From positions 186,001 to 250,000 of the forward strand of contig NZ_QJKC01000004.1 of assembly GCF_003202035.1 (NCBI RefSeq): a stretch of 64,000 nucleotides of DNA. The letters run 5' to 3'. The position numbers and the translations under genes are program-made. Under the pieces are notes generated by a model, which was not told the origin of the DNA, ran no database searches, and saw only the letters and a program-made list of their open reading frames with translations. This document shows positions 17,093 to 26,244 of the stretch, in pieces (positions within the stretch are counted from its first letter, which is position 1; each line of letters begins with the position of its first letter). The stretch comes from Aquitalea magnusonii. Lineage in GTDB: Bacteria; Pseudomonadota; Gammaproteobacteria; Burkholderiales; Chromobacteriaceae.

Positions 17093-20000
17093 TCAGCGCA
17101 ACAAGCCATCCAGCTCGGCAAGCAGGCCCTGCGCCGGCTGGTCCTGCCAGATGCCCATGCCGGCGCTGCCCATGCCACGCAGGTAGAGGTAGCGCACACC
17201 GCCAAAGCAGCTGGCGAAATCCCGCCCGCGCGCCTTGAAATAGCGCTGCAGCGCCACGCAGTAAATCAGGTATTGCAGATAGTAGTGCTCGCGCGCCACC
17301 GACTGCAGCAGCTGCTCGGGGGCATAGTCGGTGGCCTGCTCGCCCAGGTGATTGGACTTGTAGTCCACCAGATACACCAGCCCGTCGGCCTCGAACACCA
17401 GATCGACAAAGCCCTTGAGATAGCCGCGCACGGTGCGGAAATCCAGCCCGGCGGCGGCCGTGCGCAAAGGCTGGGCCAGACCGTGCGCCGGATCGCTCAG
17501 CACGCGGCGCAAGGCGCTCACATCCAGCTGCTGCACCGGCAGGGTGAATTCCATTTCCACCAGTTTGCGCCCGGCAGGCAGCCCGGCAAGCCGCACGCCG
17601 GGGGCCAGCTCGGCATCCAGTGTCTGGCGCAGCAGCTGCAGGGCCGCCGGCTGCCAGCTGTCGGCAAAACCGTGACGGCGCAGCTGCTGTGCCACCACCG
17701 GCTGCAGCTGGGCATCGCTCATGCCGAAATCGATGTTTTCAAACATGGCATGCAGGCAGGTACCGGCCCGCGCCCCGCGTGGGAAGGCAAACGGGCTGTC
17801 GCTGGCCAGCAGCTCGCCGCGCTCTGCCGACGGCACCGGCAGGCCGCCGTCGTGATCCGGCCGCTCATTGGCCTTGCTGCTGCGGCCATGGGTGAGCGAG
17901 GTAAAACTGGCCACCCGCCACGGGCTGTAAACCGGCCGCTGAAACAGGCGCGCACTATAGTCCTGCCGCGCGCCCTGCGCCAGAGGCAAGGGATTCAGCC
18001 CGCCCTCCAGCGGACGCAGCCGCAAGGCGGCCGGCAAGCGGCCGGCCAGTGCGGCCAGTTGCTGCTCCAGCACGGCCGGGCTGAATTCCAGCTCGCGCAG
18101 GCTGGGCAGATCCGGACAATCCGTGGCATGCAGCAGCCAGGACAAGGCCGCCGTCTGCATGTCCTTGACCCAGCCCCAGGCCAGGTACTGGCGGTGCTGG
18201 GCGCGGGTCAGTGCCACATAGAGCAGGCGCAGCTTTTCCGCCAGCATTTCGCTACCGGCCTGCTGGCGCACGGCGGCATCGGCCAGCACATCCGGGCTGA
18301 GCATGGCCTGCCCGGCTGCGCGGTAACGCCAGAAGCTGGTATTGCGCCGCTCCAGTGCGCCATCCCACAGATAGGGGCAGAACACGATGGGGTATTGCAG
18401 CCCCTTGGAGGTATGGATGGTGACGATCTTCACCAGCGCGGCATCGCTTTCCAGGCGCAGCATGGCTTCCTCGCCGCCAGCCGGGCTGGCCACCCTGCCC
18501 TCCAGCCAGGCCAGCAAGGGGGCCATGCCGTGGCGGCTGTCGCTTTCGCTTTGCAAGAGCTCGGCCAGATGCGACAGATTGGTCAGCCGCCGCTCGCCAT
18601 CGGGCAAGGGCAACAGGCGCAGCGGCAGTTGCTCGCGTGCCAGGAAATGCCGCCAGGCGCTCATGAAGCCCTGCTCCAGCCAGCGCTGGTGGTCGGCGGC
18701 ATTGGCCAGCAGCCGTGCCTCCCACTGGCTCTCGTCTTCCACTTCGGCCAGCAGGCGGGCGGCATCCAGCCCGTACAGCTCGGTGACCAGCGCGGCACGC
18801 AGCCGGCTTTCGCTGGCTGGCTCGGCCCAGGCGCGCAGCAAGGCCAGCAGCTCGGCCGCCTCCTGGCTGGCAAACACGCTTTCCTGGGTCAGCGCCACGC
18901 TGGCCACACCGCGTTCGGCCAGGGCCTGGCGCATCTGTTCGCCCTGGCGATGGGTGGACACCAGCACGGCAATGTCACCACCACGCAAGGGCCGGCGCTG
19001 GCCACCCTTGATGATGGCAGCCCGGTCTTGCCCGGCCAGTGTCAGTAGGCGGGCGATTTCATGGGCACAGCCCTGTGCGCTGGCGCGGGCGGCACTGTCC
19101 TTGTTTTGCGGCTTGTCGCCCTCCGGCGGCTGCCACAGCACGGTAAAGGCGGCGTCCTCGTCCGCCACTTCCAGCACGGCTCCCGAGCTGGGCGCGGCAT
19201 GCACCGGCTGATAGCTGATGGCATCCAGCAAAAACGGCCGGGCGCGGCCAAACAGCTGGTTGACCACCTCGACCAGCGGCGCATCCGAGCGGCGGTTGGT
19301 ATCCAGCGAATATTGCTGGGTGGCGGGCGCATCCTGCCGCGCATCCAGATAGGCAAAGATATCGGCACCGCGAAAGCTGTAAATCGCCTGCTTGGGGTCG
19401 CCCACCAGAAACAAGGGCCGGCCCTGCAGGGCAAAACAGCTGCGGAAGATGTCGTACTGGATGGGGTCGGTATCCTGGAATTCGTCGATCAGCGCCACGC
19501 GGAAACTGCGCGCCACGGCGGCAGCCAGTTGTGCGCCGCCCTCGGCAGCTGCCAGCGCCGCGCCCAGTTCGGTCAGCAAATCGTCAAAGCTGCGCACCCG
19601 TTCCTGACTGCGGCGGCGCGCCAGTTCCTCGTTCACCCAGGCAATCAGTTCCAGCTTGAGCCCGGCCAGCGACAGCTGCAGCTGGGCCAGATAGCCATCC
19701 CAGGCGGCCAGCCAGTCGCCGATACGCTGGAATAGCAGGTGCTCCGGCGCGACAAAGCCCTTTTTCATGGCCTTGGCCAACTCTTCCGGAGTCAGTTTGC
19801 GCAGCAGCTTGAGAGCACTGTTGTCGGGAACCGGTAGGCTGTCCGGCTCGGCCAGCCATTGCTGCAGTTCAGCCATGCAACGTGCAAGTTGGGCGGGACT
19901 TAGCTTGCTGCCATGAAAACCCTCGGTGGCCAGCAGCAGGTCAAAACCGCTCTGGATCACCAGCGCATCCGCCGCCAGCTGCTGCCAGCACTGTTCGACC

Positions 20001-20656
20001 AATTGCAAGGCCTGCTGCAGATCGCGCTGGGCCGGCATCACCATCTGCAGATAGGGCTTGGCCAGCCAGGGGCGGATTTCGGCAAGCCAGCCATCCGGGG
20101 TTTCGCCGGCTTCGGCCAGTACCTGCGACAGCAAGGGGCTGGTCACCACCCGCCGCCGCCAGAAGTCGTCCACCACTTCCACCAGCAGGCGGTCGTCGTC
20201 GCTGACCAGCTCGGCGGCAAAGGTCTGGCCGCTTTCGAAAGCGGCATCGGTCAGCACGCGCTGGCAGAAACCATGAATGGTATAAATGGCCGCTCCATCA
20301 AAACCGGTAATGGCCGCCAGCAGGCGCTGTTCGGCCAGATCACGGGCGGCACCGGGGGCAAACCGCTGCGCCAGGGCCTGCAGGAAATCATTGCCCACCT
20401 GCTTGCCCTGCAACACCTCGAGAAAATCGCTGAGCTGCTGGCGCAGACGCTCGCGCAATTCGGCGGTGGCGGCCTTGGTGTAAGTCACCACCAGCAGGCT
20501 GTCGATGCCGGGCGGGGCTTCGCCGTTGACCTCCTCCAGCAATAGCCGCAGATAGAGCGCGGCGATGGTCCAGGTCTTGCCGGTGCCAGCCGAGGCCTCG
20601 ATCAGATTGACCCCGGCCAGCGGGCATTCCAGTGCATTCAGTACCTGCAGGCTCAT
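17093..20656 (-). CDS. recB: Exodeoxyribonuclease V beta subunit RecB
   Basis: RecB is the 3'-5' helicase and nuclease of RecBCD. The 1187-residue product (E. coli 1180) has Walker A ASAGTGKT (21-28), DEFQDTDPIQY, GDPKQAIYSFRGAD, TIHTSKGLQYP and YVALTRAQHR, and a C-terminal nuclease domain with GYLKGFVDLVF and the catalytic D1098-Y-K1100-SN motif. The start at 20656 overlaps the recC stop in ATGA, a standard coupling. The frame extends 53 codons further inside recC without family similarity. Confidence 0.95.
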   Translation of the reverse strand: MSLQVLNALECPLAGVNLIEASAGTGKTWTIAALYLRLLLEEVNGEAPPGIDSLLVVTYTKAATAELRERLRQQLSDFLEVLQGKQVGNDFLQALAQRFAPGAARDLAEQRLLAAITGFDGAAIYTIHGFCQRVLTDAAFESGQTFAAELVSDDDRLLVEVVDDFWRRRVVTSPLLSQVLAEAGETPDGWLAEIRPWLAKPYLQMVMPAQRDLQQALQLVEQCWQQLAADALVIQSGFDLLLATEGFHGSKLSPAQLARCMAELQQWLAEPDSLPVPDNSALKLLRKLTPEELAKAMKKGFVAPEHLLFQRIGDWLAAWDGYLAQLQLSLAGLKLELIAWVNEELARRRSQERVRSFDDLLTELGAALAAAEGGAQLAAAVARSFRVALIDEFQDTDPIQYDIFRSCFALQGRPLFLVGDPKQAIYSFRGADIFAYLDARQDAPATQQYSLDTNRRSDAPLVEVVNQLFGRARPFLLDAISYQPVHAAPSSGAVLEVADEDAAFTVLWQPPEGDKPQNKDSAARASAQGCAHEIARLLTLAGQDRAAIIKGGQRRPLRGGDIAVLVSTHRQGEQMRQALAERGVASVALTQESVFASQEAAELLALLRAWAEPASESRLRAALVTELYGLDAARLLAEVEDESQWEARLLANAADHQRWLEQGFMSAWRHFLAREQLPLRLLPLPDGERRLTNLSHLAELLQSESDSRHGMAPLLAWLEGRVASPAGGEEAMLRLESDAALVKIVTIHTSKGLQYPIVFCPYLWDGALERRNTSFWRYRAAGQAMLSPDVLADAAVRQQAGSEMLAEKLRLLYVALTRAQHRQYLAWGWVKDMQTAALSWLLHATDCPDLPSLRELEFSPAVLEQQLAALAGRLPAALRLRPLEGGLNPLPLAQGARQDYSARLFQRPVYSPWRVASFTSLTHGRSSKANERPDHDGGLPVPSAERGELLASDSPFAFPRGARAGTCLHAMFENIDFGMSDAQLQPVVAQQLRRHGFADSWQPAALQLLRQTLDAELAPGVRLAGLPAGRKLVEMEFTLPVQQLDVSALRRVLSDPAHGLAQPLRTAAAGLDFRTVRGYLKGFVDLVFEADGLVYLVDYKSNHLGEQATDYAPEQLLQSVAREHYYLQYLIYCVALQRYFKARGRDFASCFGGVRYLYLRGMGSAGMGIWQDQPAQGLLAELDGLLR

Positions 20657-23600
20657 GCCTGGCCCTCCAGCCGCGCTAGCAGCGGCAATAACAGTGTTTC
20701 GGCCAATTGGGCAAACAGCGGGTCGGCCAGCGGGTCGAGATGGCGGAACACCAGCCGGTTGACCGGCTCCTCGCATTGCGCCGTGGCAAAATCGCCGACA
20801 AAGCCGGGGTCCCATTTATCCAGCGCCTTGGCCAGCGCCAGCTGCGGGGCCTCTTTCTGCTTGAACAGCTGCTCGGCATAGGCCCAGCTGGTGCGGCCAA
20901 AAAACGGCAGCGGCTGTTGCTGGCCCTGCTGCCAGCGCACTACCCAGGGTGATAGCAGTTCCAGGGCATCCGGCTCGTCGTCCAGCCGCAGGTGACCGCT
21001 GTCGTCATACAGCACTGACTGGCAGGCAATGCCTGCGGGGCGCATGGCGCATAACAAGAGATGAGTCAGCCACCATTCCAGCCGCTCGGCGGCATTCATC
21101 TTGCCGATCACCAGCCGGATCTGCCCTTCGGCCCGTAGCCCGCCCAGCTCACCAGCCAGGGTCAGGCCATGCAGCTGGATATTCACCGGCTGCGGCGGCA
21201 GGGTGGCTTCGCTCAGCACGGCGGGCAGCCGGTATGCCAGGCGGGCGGCACTGGCACTTTCACTGCCCAGCCAGGCCTGGCCAAGCGCAGCCGGTGGCAA
21301 CAGGCCAGCGCCTGCCAGCCGCTGCTTGACCGGAGCCACCGGCTTGCCGGCCAGCATGCGTTCCACCAGCTGGCTGCGCAGGGTGCGGCTGGCATCGCGA
21401 TCCACGCTGAAGGGCTCGCGCACCGGCAACGCATCCTGCTGGCCTTGCAGGCGAATGGCCAGACGCTCGGCCAGCCAGGCACGCGGCGGGTTCTTCCAGA
21501 AGCGGATGAAGTCATTGACATGCACCACGCTGCTACCCGGCCGTGGCGGCAGCTCAGTAGCAAAAGGCTGGGGCTGGCTGGGCGGGGCCGCCAGTGCCTG
21601 GGCAAAGCTGGGTTCAAAGCTGGCCAGCCGCGGTTCGGTTCCGTCGTAGCAGCGCGGCGAAAACGGCTGCAGCGGATGGCGTAGCAGCAGCTGCGCCGTG
21701 GCCGCATCGCCACACATGGCCTTGAAGCAGTCCTGCAATTCGGCAATCAGCGGCGATGGCGGCAGCGGCTCGTTATTGCGCGCTGACAAGCCGACATAAG
21801 ACAGATACAACCGCTGGCGGGCCGACAGGATGGCTTCCAGAAACAGGTAGCGGTCGTCAAAGCGGCGCGAGCGGTCCCCCCGGCGCGGATGCCGCGCCAC
21901 CAGATCGAAGCTGACCGGGCGTTCGTCGCGCGGATAAGCGCCGTCGTTCATGCCGATCAGACACAACACGCGAAAGGGAATGGAGCGCATCGGCACCATG
22001 GCGCAGAAGGTGATGCCACCGGACAGAAAGCCCAGCGGCGAGGCCACGGTGAGCTTGCGCTGCAGCCAGTCGCGCAGCACGGCCAGGCGGAAGGGCTGGG
22101 CAAAGTCGGCCATGGCGGCATCGTCCACCAGCTCTTGCAGGGCATCGCGCAGCACTTCCAGCGCCAGTTCGCCCTCTTCGTCCACGGCAAACAGGCGGTC
22201 GCAGGCCAGCAGCAGCCGTTCGGCCCAGCCGGCCGCCGTTGCTGGCGTGGCCCAGTCGCGGGCCAGCTCGTCCAGCAGCGCATAACAGCTGGCAAATCGC
22301 GCCAGGGCCTCGCTCAGCTGGCCGCTGGCACCCGCCTGCGGCAACAGGCCGGCAAACAGGCCGCTGTCATCGCCGGCCATGGCCGGCGGCAGGATGCTGC
22401 CCAGCAGCAAGCGGTCCAGCCCCCAGCGCCAGGTAAACAGCGGATCGGCCGGCAAGCCCAGTGCCGCCTTGTGGGCGGCATCGCGCCCCCAGCGGATGCC
22501 GGTCTGACGCACCCAGTCGTGGATGAAGGGCAGGTCTTCCGCGCTCAGGCCAAAGCGCTGCAACAGCGCCGGGCTGTCGAGCAAGGCCAGTACCTGGTCG
22601 GCGGCAAAGCGCGAATCGAGCAAGTGCAGCAGATTGCCGATGGCCGCCAGCAGCGGTTCTTCGCGCTCCACGCGGCGGTCGGCAATGGCATAGGGCAGAT
22701 TGGGCGCATCGTCGCGCTGGCCGAATACCGCATCGATATAGGGGGCATAACTGTTGATGTCCGGCGTCAGTACCGCAATGTCGGCCGCACTGAGCGTGGG
22801 GTCGTCCGCCAGCATGGCCAGCAGCCGGTCTTTCAGCACTTCCAGTTCGCGCATGGCGCCGTGGGTGGCATGCAGCTCGATCGAGCTATCCTCCGGGCTC
22901 AGCCACTGGCCATCATGGCCGGGCATGTCCAGTTGCAGGATATCGCGCTGCAACCGGGCCAGCAGGCTGTCGCCCGTGGCCGCGGCAAACAGCGGGCGGG
23001 CATCCAGCTCGGCATCGGCGGCGATCAGTTCGAAAAAATCGCGCCCCTGCTTGCCCAGCGAGGCCAGCAGCGGGTGGCCTTCGGTGGCGAACAGGTCGCC
23101 CTTTTCCCGCAGCTTCAGCTTGCGGCGGGTATCGACGATATCGCCCCAGTAGGCTTCGCAGGGGTTAAGGGTGAACAGGCAGACATCAGTCAGCTCGGCC
23201 AGACGCTTGATCAGCGCCAGATACATCGGCGCCAGGCTGGCAATGCCAAACAGGGTAATGCGCTCCGGCAGATGCTCCGGTCGCAGCTCGGCAAAGAATT
23301 CATCCAGCATGCGCACGCGGTGGCGGCTGGGGTCCTGTGCGGCCAGTTGCTGCCACAAGGCGGCCTGCCAGGCTTCATCCTCGCCCAGATCCAGCCGCTC
23401 GCCGCGTTCCCAGGCGCGAATCCAGTCCGGGCGGAATACCAGATACTGGTCAAAGATGTCGGCCACCTTGCCGGCCAGCTCGAAGGCGGCGCTCTCGCCA
23501 CCGGCGGCATAGCGCTGCAGTGGGGCAAACACCTCGCCTTCCAGCGTGGGCAGCAGTTGCAGCAAGCGCCAGCTGAGTACCTCGGGAGTAAACGAGGACT

Positions 23601-23847
23601 TGCGCGGCAGCTCCGGCATCACTTGCTGCATCAGCCGCCAGGCAAAGGCCGCCGGCAGCACAAAGTCGATATTGGCGGCAATGCCACACTGCTGCGCCAG
23701 ATCCAGCGTCATCCAGCGCCCCATGCCACGGCTTTGCACGATGACGGTTTCCGCGGCAAAGGGGTCGGACAGCGGCTGTGCCTGCAACATGGCGGCATAC
23801 AGCTGACCCAATTGCTCCAGACGATTGGACTGATAGAGAAAAAGCAT
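20653..23847 (-). CDS. recC: Exodeoxyribonuclease V gamma subunit RecC
   Basis: RecC holds the RecBCD complex together and recognises Chi. The 1064-residue product begins MLFLYQSNRLEQL, as expected for the family, and includes ETVIVQSRGMGRWM, the LTPDINSYAPYI block and the CLIGMNDGAYPRDERPVSFDL segment typical of RecC. It is a little shorter than the E. coli protein (1122). It is the first gene of the minus-strand run recC-recB-pap-binding protein-recD. The start at 23847 has no strong ribosome site. Confidence 0.93.
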   Translation of the reverse strand: MLFLYQSNRLEQLGQLYAAMLQAQPLSDPFAAETVIVQSRGMGRWMTLDLAQQCGIAANIDFVLPAAFAWRLMQQVMPELPRKSSFTPEVLSWRLLQLLPTLEGEVFAPLQRYAAGGESAAFELAGKVADIFDQYLVFRPDWIRAWERGERLDLGEDEAWQAALWQQLAAQDPSRHRVRMLDEFFAELRPEHLPERITLFGIASLAPMYLALIKRLAELTDVCLFTLNPCEAYWGDIVDTRRKLKLREKGDLFATEGHPLLASLGKQGRDFFELIAADAELDARPLFAAATGDSLLARLQRDILQLDMPGHDGQWLSPEDSSIELHATHGAMRELEVLKDRLLAMLADDPTLSAADIAVLTPDINSYAPYIDAVFGQRDDAPNLPYAIADRRVEREEPLLAAIGNLLHLLDSRFAADQVLALLDSPALLQRFGLSAEDLPFIHDWVRQTGIRWGRDAAHKAALGLPADPLFTWRWGLDRLLLGSILPPAMAGDDSGLFAGLLPQAGASGQLSEALARFASCYALLDELARDWATPATAAGWAERLLLACDRLFAVDEEGELALEVLRDALQELVDDAAMADFAQPFRLAVLRDWLQRKLTVASPLGFLSGGITFCAMVPMRSIPFRVLCLIGMNDGAYPRDERPVSFDLVARHPRRGDRSRRFDDRYLFLEAILSARQRLYLSYVGLSARNNEPLPPSPLIAELQDCFKAMCGDAATAQLLLRHPLQPFSPRCYDGTEPRLASFEPSFAQALAAPPSQPQPFATELPPRPGSSVVHVNDFIRFWKNPPRAWLAERLAIRLQGQQDALPVREPFSVDRDASRTLRSQLVERMLAGKPVAPVKQRLAGAGLLPPAALGQAWLGSESASAARLAYRLPAVLSEATLPPQPVNIQLHGLTLAGELGGLRAEGQIRLVIGKMNAAERLEWWLTHLLLCAMRPAGIACQSVLYDDSGHLRLDDEPDALELLSPWVVRWQQGQQQPLPFFGRTSWAYAEQLFKQKEAPQLALAKALDKWDPGFVGDFATAQCEEPVNRLVFRHLDPLADPLFAQLAETLLLPLLARLEGQA

Positions 23848-23940
23848 GGCGGGAACACGGCGAAAAACAAGGATGTCAGTGTACCATCAGCCTTTGGCTG
23901 CCATCACGCAATGCCGAAGGCATAACACTCAGGAATCCGC

Positions 23941-24324
23941 ATGTATCCCTATCTGATCATCAAACATGCCCACATGGGCCTGGCCTACCTCACCATTTTG
24001 CTGTTTGCCGTGCGCGGCGGACTGATGCTGGCGGATCAGCAGCGCATGCTGGCGCTCAAACCCCTGCGCATCCTGCCGCATGTGATCGACACCCTGTTGC
24101 TGGCGCTGGGGGTGACACTGGTGGTGATGGGTGGCTGGCCAGTGCTGCAAAGCCCATGGCTGCTGGCCAAGATCGGCGGCTTGTTGCTCTATGTGCTGCT
24201 GGGCACCATCGCCCTCAAGCGTGGCCGCACCAAGCAGATACGCAGCCTGGCGCTGCTGGCCGCCCTGCTGGTGGTCGGCTATATCGTGCTGGTGGCCAAG
24301 ACCAAGCTGGCGCTGCCCTTCTAA
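23941..24324 (+). CDS. SirB-family membrane protein
   Basis: The 127-residue product is highly hydrophobic, with about four membrane segments, and begins MYPYLIIKHAHMGLAYLTILLF, matching the SirB2 family first named as an upregulator of invasion gene expression. The biochemical function of the family is unknown. The gene diverges from recC (94 bases apart) and is followed by an 11-base inverted repeat. Confidence 0.8.
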   Translation: MYPYLIIKHAHMGLAYLTILLFAVRGGLMLADQQRMLALKPLRILPHVIDTLLLALGVTLVVMGGWPVLQSPWLLAKIGGLLLYVLLGTIALKRGRTKQIRSLALLAALLVVGYIVLVAKTKLALPF

Positions 24325-24328
24325 ATGC

Positions 24329-24357
24329 TTCAGGCCGGGTTCACTACCCGGCCTGAA
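24329..24357. terminator. Perfect 11-base inverted repeat, probable terminator without T-run
   Basis: Arms TTCAGGCCGGG (24329-24339) and its complement (24347-24357) enclose a seven-base loop between the convergent ends of the SirB-like gene and the LpoB-like gene. No T-run follows on either strand, so its efficiency is uncertain. Confidence 0.55.
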
Positions 24358-24380
24358 ACGGAACCATCAAGGGAGACGGT

Positions 24381-25181
24381 TTACTTGGTCTGCTGAGGTG
24401 TCAGGATCATGACTTCCTCCGCCTTGGCTGGAGGCGGCGCCTGCTCACGCATGTCCGCGGTATTCTCCACGGCCATCGTGCCCAGGCCCCGGAACTGCTC
24501 GGTCAGCTGACTGACCACATCCTTCCCCAGCGACTTGGATACTTCCGCAACGATTTTGCCATTCTGGTGCTTGACCGCAATGCTACCGGCATTGATCAAC
24601 TTGACGTCGGAACCCTCGCCCTTGGCACTGAAAGCGGCTTTTACCCCATAGTTTCTGGTATTGACCAGGCTGAAATCAGCGACCAGCTCCATATTGCGCA
24701 CCGCCGATGCCGCGCTGCTGCCTGCAATCATGCCCGCATTGTCTTGCACATCGATGGCAGAAACCGTACCGAACAGCACATAGTCGGCCCCCTTGAATTC
24801 GCCGCGCTTGATACGGGCAATGACATCAAACAGTTTTTCATTGTTTTTTGTCGGCTTATAGCCCTGGGCCTCCACCAATTGCACGCTGTGCAATTTCAGC
24901 AGCTCGCCTTTGATGTCGGAAGTAAAGCGACGCAATTCGCCACGGTCGATACGAACGGAGGTGCCTTCCACTTCCAGATACTGATTGCTGCTATTGGCAC
25001 GCACATGGGTATTGCTGGCACTGAAATTGTCCTGGCTGGATGCCGCAACCACCCGAAAATATTCTTCTACCTTTTCCTCGTACGCCAGGTTGGATACGGC
25101 GATTTTGGGCGGGGCGGCATAAACAAGCAATGGCATGGCCAGACACAGGCCGCCAAACGATTTAAGCAAGTGCTTCAACAT
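24381..25181 (-). CDS. Secreted protein resembling LpoB/CsgG-type fold, last gene of envelope operon
   Basis: The 266-residue product starts at 25181 with a signal peptide (MLKHLLKSFGGLCLAMPLLVYAA) followed by PPKIAVSNLAY. The block GADYVLFGTVSAIDVQDNAG resembles the GADFRLTGGI block of the LpoB encoded just upstream, so I suggest the same CsgG-like periplasmic fold. No lipobox is seen, so it is probably a soluble periplasmic protein. It lies 43 bases after lpoB. The function is unknown; by position it may assist LpoB or the COG3014 lipoprotein. Confidence 0.6.
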   Translation of the reverse strand: MLKHLLKSFGGLCLAMPLLVYAAPPKIAVSNLAYEEKVEEYFRVVAASSQDNFSASNTHVRANSSNQYLEVEGTSVRIDRGELRRFTSDIKGELLKLHSVQLVEAQGYKPTKNNEKLFDVIARIKRGEFKGADYVLFGTVSAIDVQDNAGMIAGSSAASAVRNMELVADFSLVNTRNYGVKAAFSAKGEGSDVKLINAGSIAVKHQNGKIVAEVSKSLGKDVVSQLTEQFRGLGTMAVENTADMREQAPPPAKAEEVMILTPQQTK

Positions 25182-25224
25182 TGGAAATGTCCAAATACAA
25201 AAGCCGGGTGTAACCCGGCATGAT

Positions 25225-25827
25225 TTAACGGCGAGATGTCTTGCGAATTTCCTGCTCATCAGCCCACACCAACTCGCCGGTTTCGTTGTCAACCAGCTCC
25301 AGGCTCAGCTTGTAATACACATCCTTGATGTCGCTATTCTTCTTGACGATGGAAGAAATTCCGCCGGTCAGACGGAAGTCGGCCCCCACCATCTTGCCAA
25401 TTTTCTTGGATTTGCTCTTGTCGTACAGACCGGATTGATTCTGGCGCATCAACTCCTGCGTCTGACCTTCCATATGGCTGACATCGGCAACAAAACGCAC
25501 GGTACCGGCCTTCATCAATTGCACACGAATCGATTTGGTAATTTCAGCGGTATCAATGTATTCGCTGGTCTTGTTCTGCACATCGGCCAAGGTCAGACGC
25601 TTGCCACGAATGGAGGGGACTTGCACCAGGGAACGGGTCATGTTTTCGGCCAGACGCTGCAGATCGGTGGAGCCGAATTCATTGCTGACCAGCTCGACCC
25701 CTTTGCTGTCGCCATAGCTGACGTTGCCGTTACCAATCAGCGGAGAGCCGGTCTGGGCACAGCCAGCCAGCATCGAAAACGTCGCCACGCACAGTGCCAT
25801 GCGGGAGGTTTTGCCAATGGAAATCAT
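25225..25827 (-). CDS. lpoB: Outer-membrane lipoprotein LpoB, activator of peptidoglycan synthase
   Basis: In enterobacteria LpoB reaches through the periplasm to activate PBP1B. This 200-residue product has a lipoprotein signal ending LAGC (C23), a short linker and a globular domain containing GADFRLTGGISSIVKK and ELVDNETGELVWADE, which is the wording of the LpoB family. AAGGG lies upstream of the ATG at 25827. It lies between ycfL and the LpoB-like gene. Lpo factors are best known from gammaproteobacteria, so whether a PBP1B partner exists here is an inference. Confidence 0.8.
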   Translation of the reverse strand: MISIGKTSRMALCVATFSMLAGCAQTGSPLIGNGNVSYGDSKGVELVSNEFGSTDLQRLAENMTRSLVQVPSIRGKRLTLADVQNKTSEYIDTAEITKSIRVQLMKAGTVRFVADVSHMEGQTQELMRQNQSGLYDKSKSKKIGKMVGADFRLTGGISSIVKKNSDIKDVYYKLSLELVDNETGELVWADEQEIRKTSRR

Positions 25828-25848
25828 GTTTTACCCTTAAAATTGAAA

Positions 25849-26232
25849 TTAATTGCTTGGATTGACGGTATTTTCAGGACTCTGCAATTGCAGGCGGAAA
25901 TCAACGGCTTGCGGCACGGGGGCAACGGTCTGGATTGTCTGACGGGCCTTGCCGTAAATCAGTACCTGTTTCCAGGTTTCCTCGCCTCCCACCATGAAGC
26001 CGCTGGCATCAAGCCACTTGAAGCGATAAAACACCACTTGCGGCCGGGTCGAATCGTTGGCCAGCTCCACCTGGATATTGATCAGCTCATTACGCTTCAC
26101 CACGCGCGCCGCTTCCACCTTGACGTGGTCCATTTTGCCCAACTCTTCAAGCTTGCTTTCCAGGCCATCGGCTTGAGCCGCACAACTCAAGGCGACAAGG
26201 GCAAGCCCGCTGAGTATTTTTCTCATTTTCAT
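25849..26232 (-). CDS. ycfL: YcfL-family envelope protein
   Basis: The 127-residue product has an N-terminal export signal and a beta-rich domain (VFYRFKWLDASGFMVGGEETW) typical of the YcfL/DUF1425 family, whose role is unknown. In E. coli ycfL lies next to lpoB (ycfM), and the same neighbourhood holds here. Cleavage could be by signal peptidase I after AQA; the lipobox-like ALSC is imperfect. The start at 26232 has GGA eight bases upstream, and a second ATG lies at 26226. Confidence 0.72.
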   Translation of the reverse strand: MKMRKILSGLALVALSCAAQADGLESKLEELGKMDHVKVEAARVVKRNELINIQVELANDSTRPQVVFYRFKWLDASGFMVGGEETWKQVLIYGKARQTIQTVAPVPQAVDFRLQLQSPENTVNPSN

Positions 26233-26244
26233 CAAATTTCCAGT

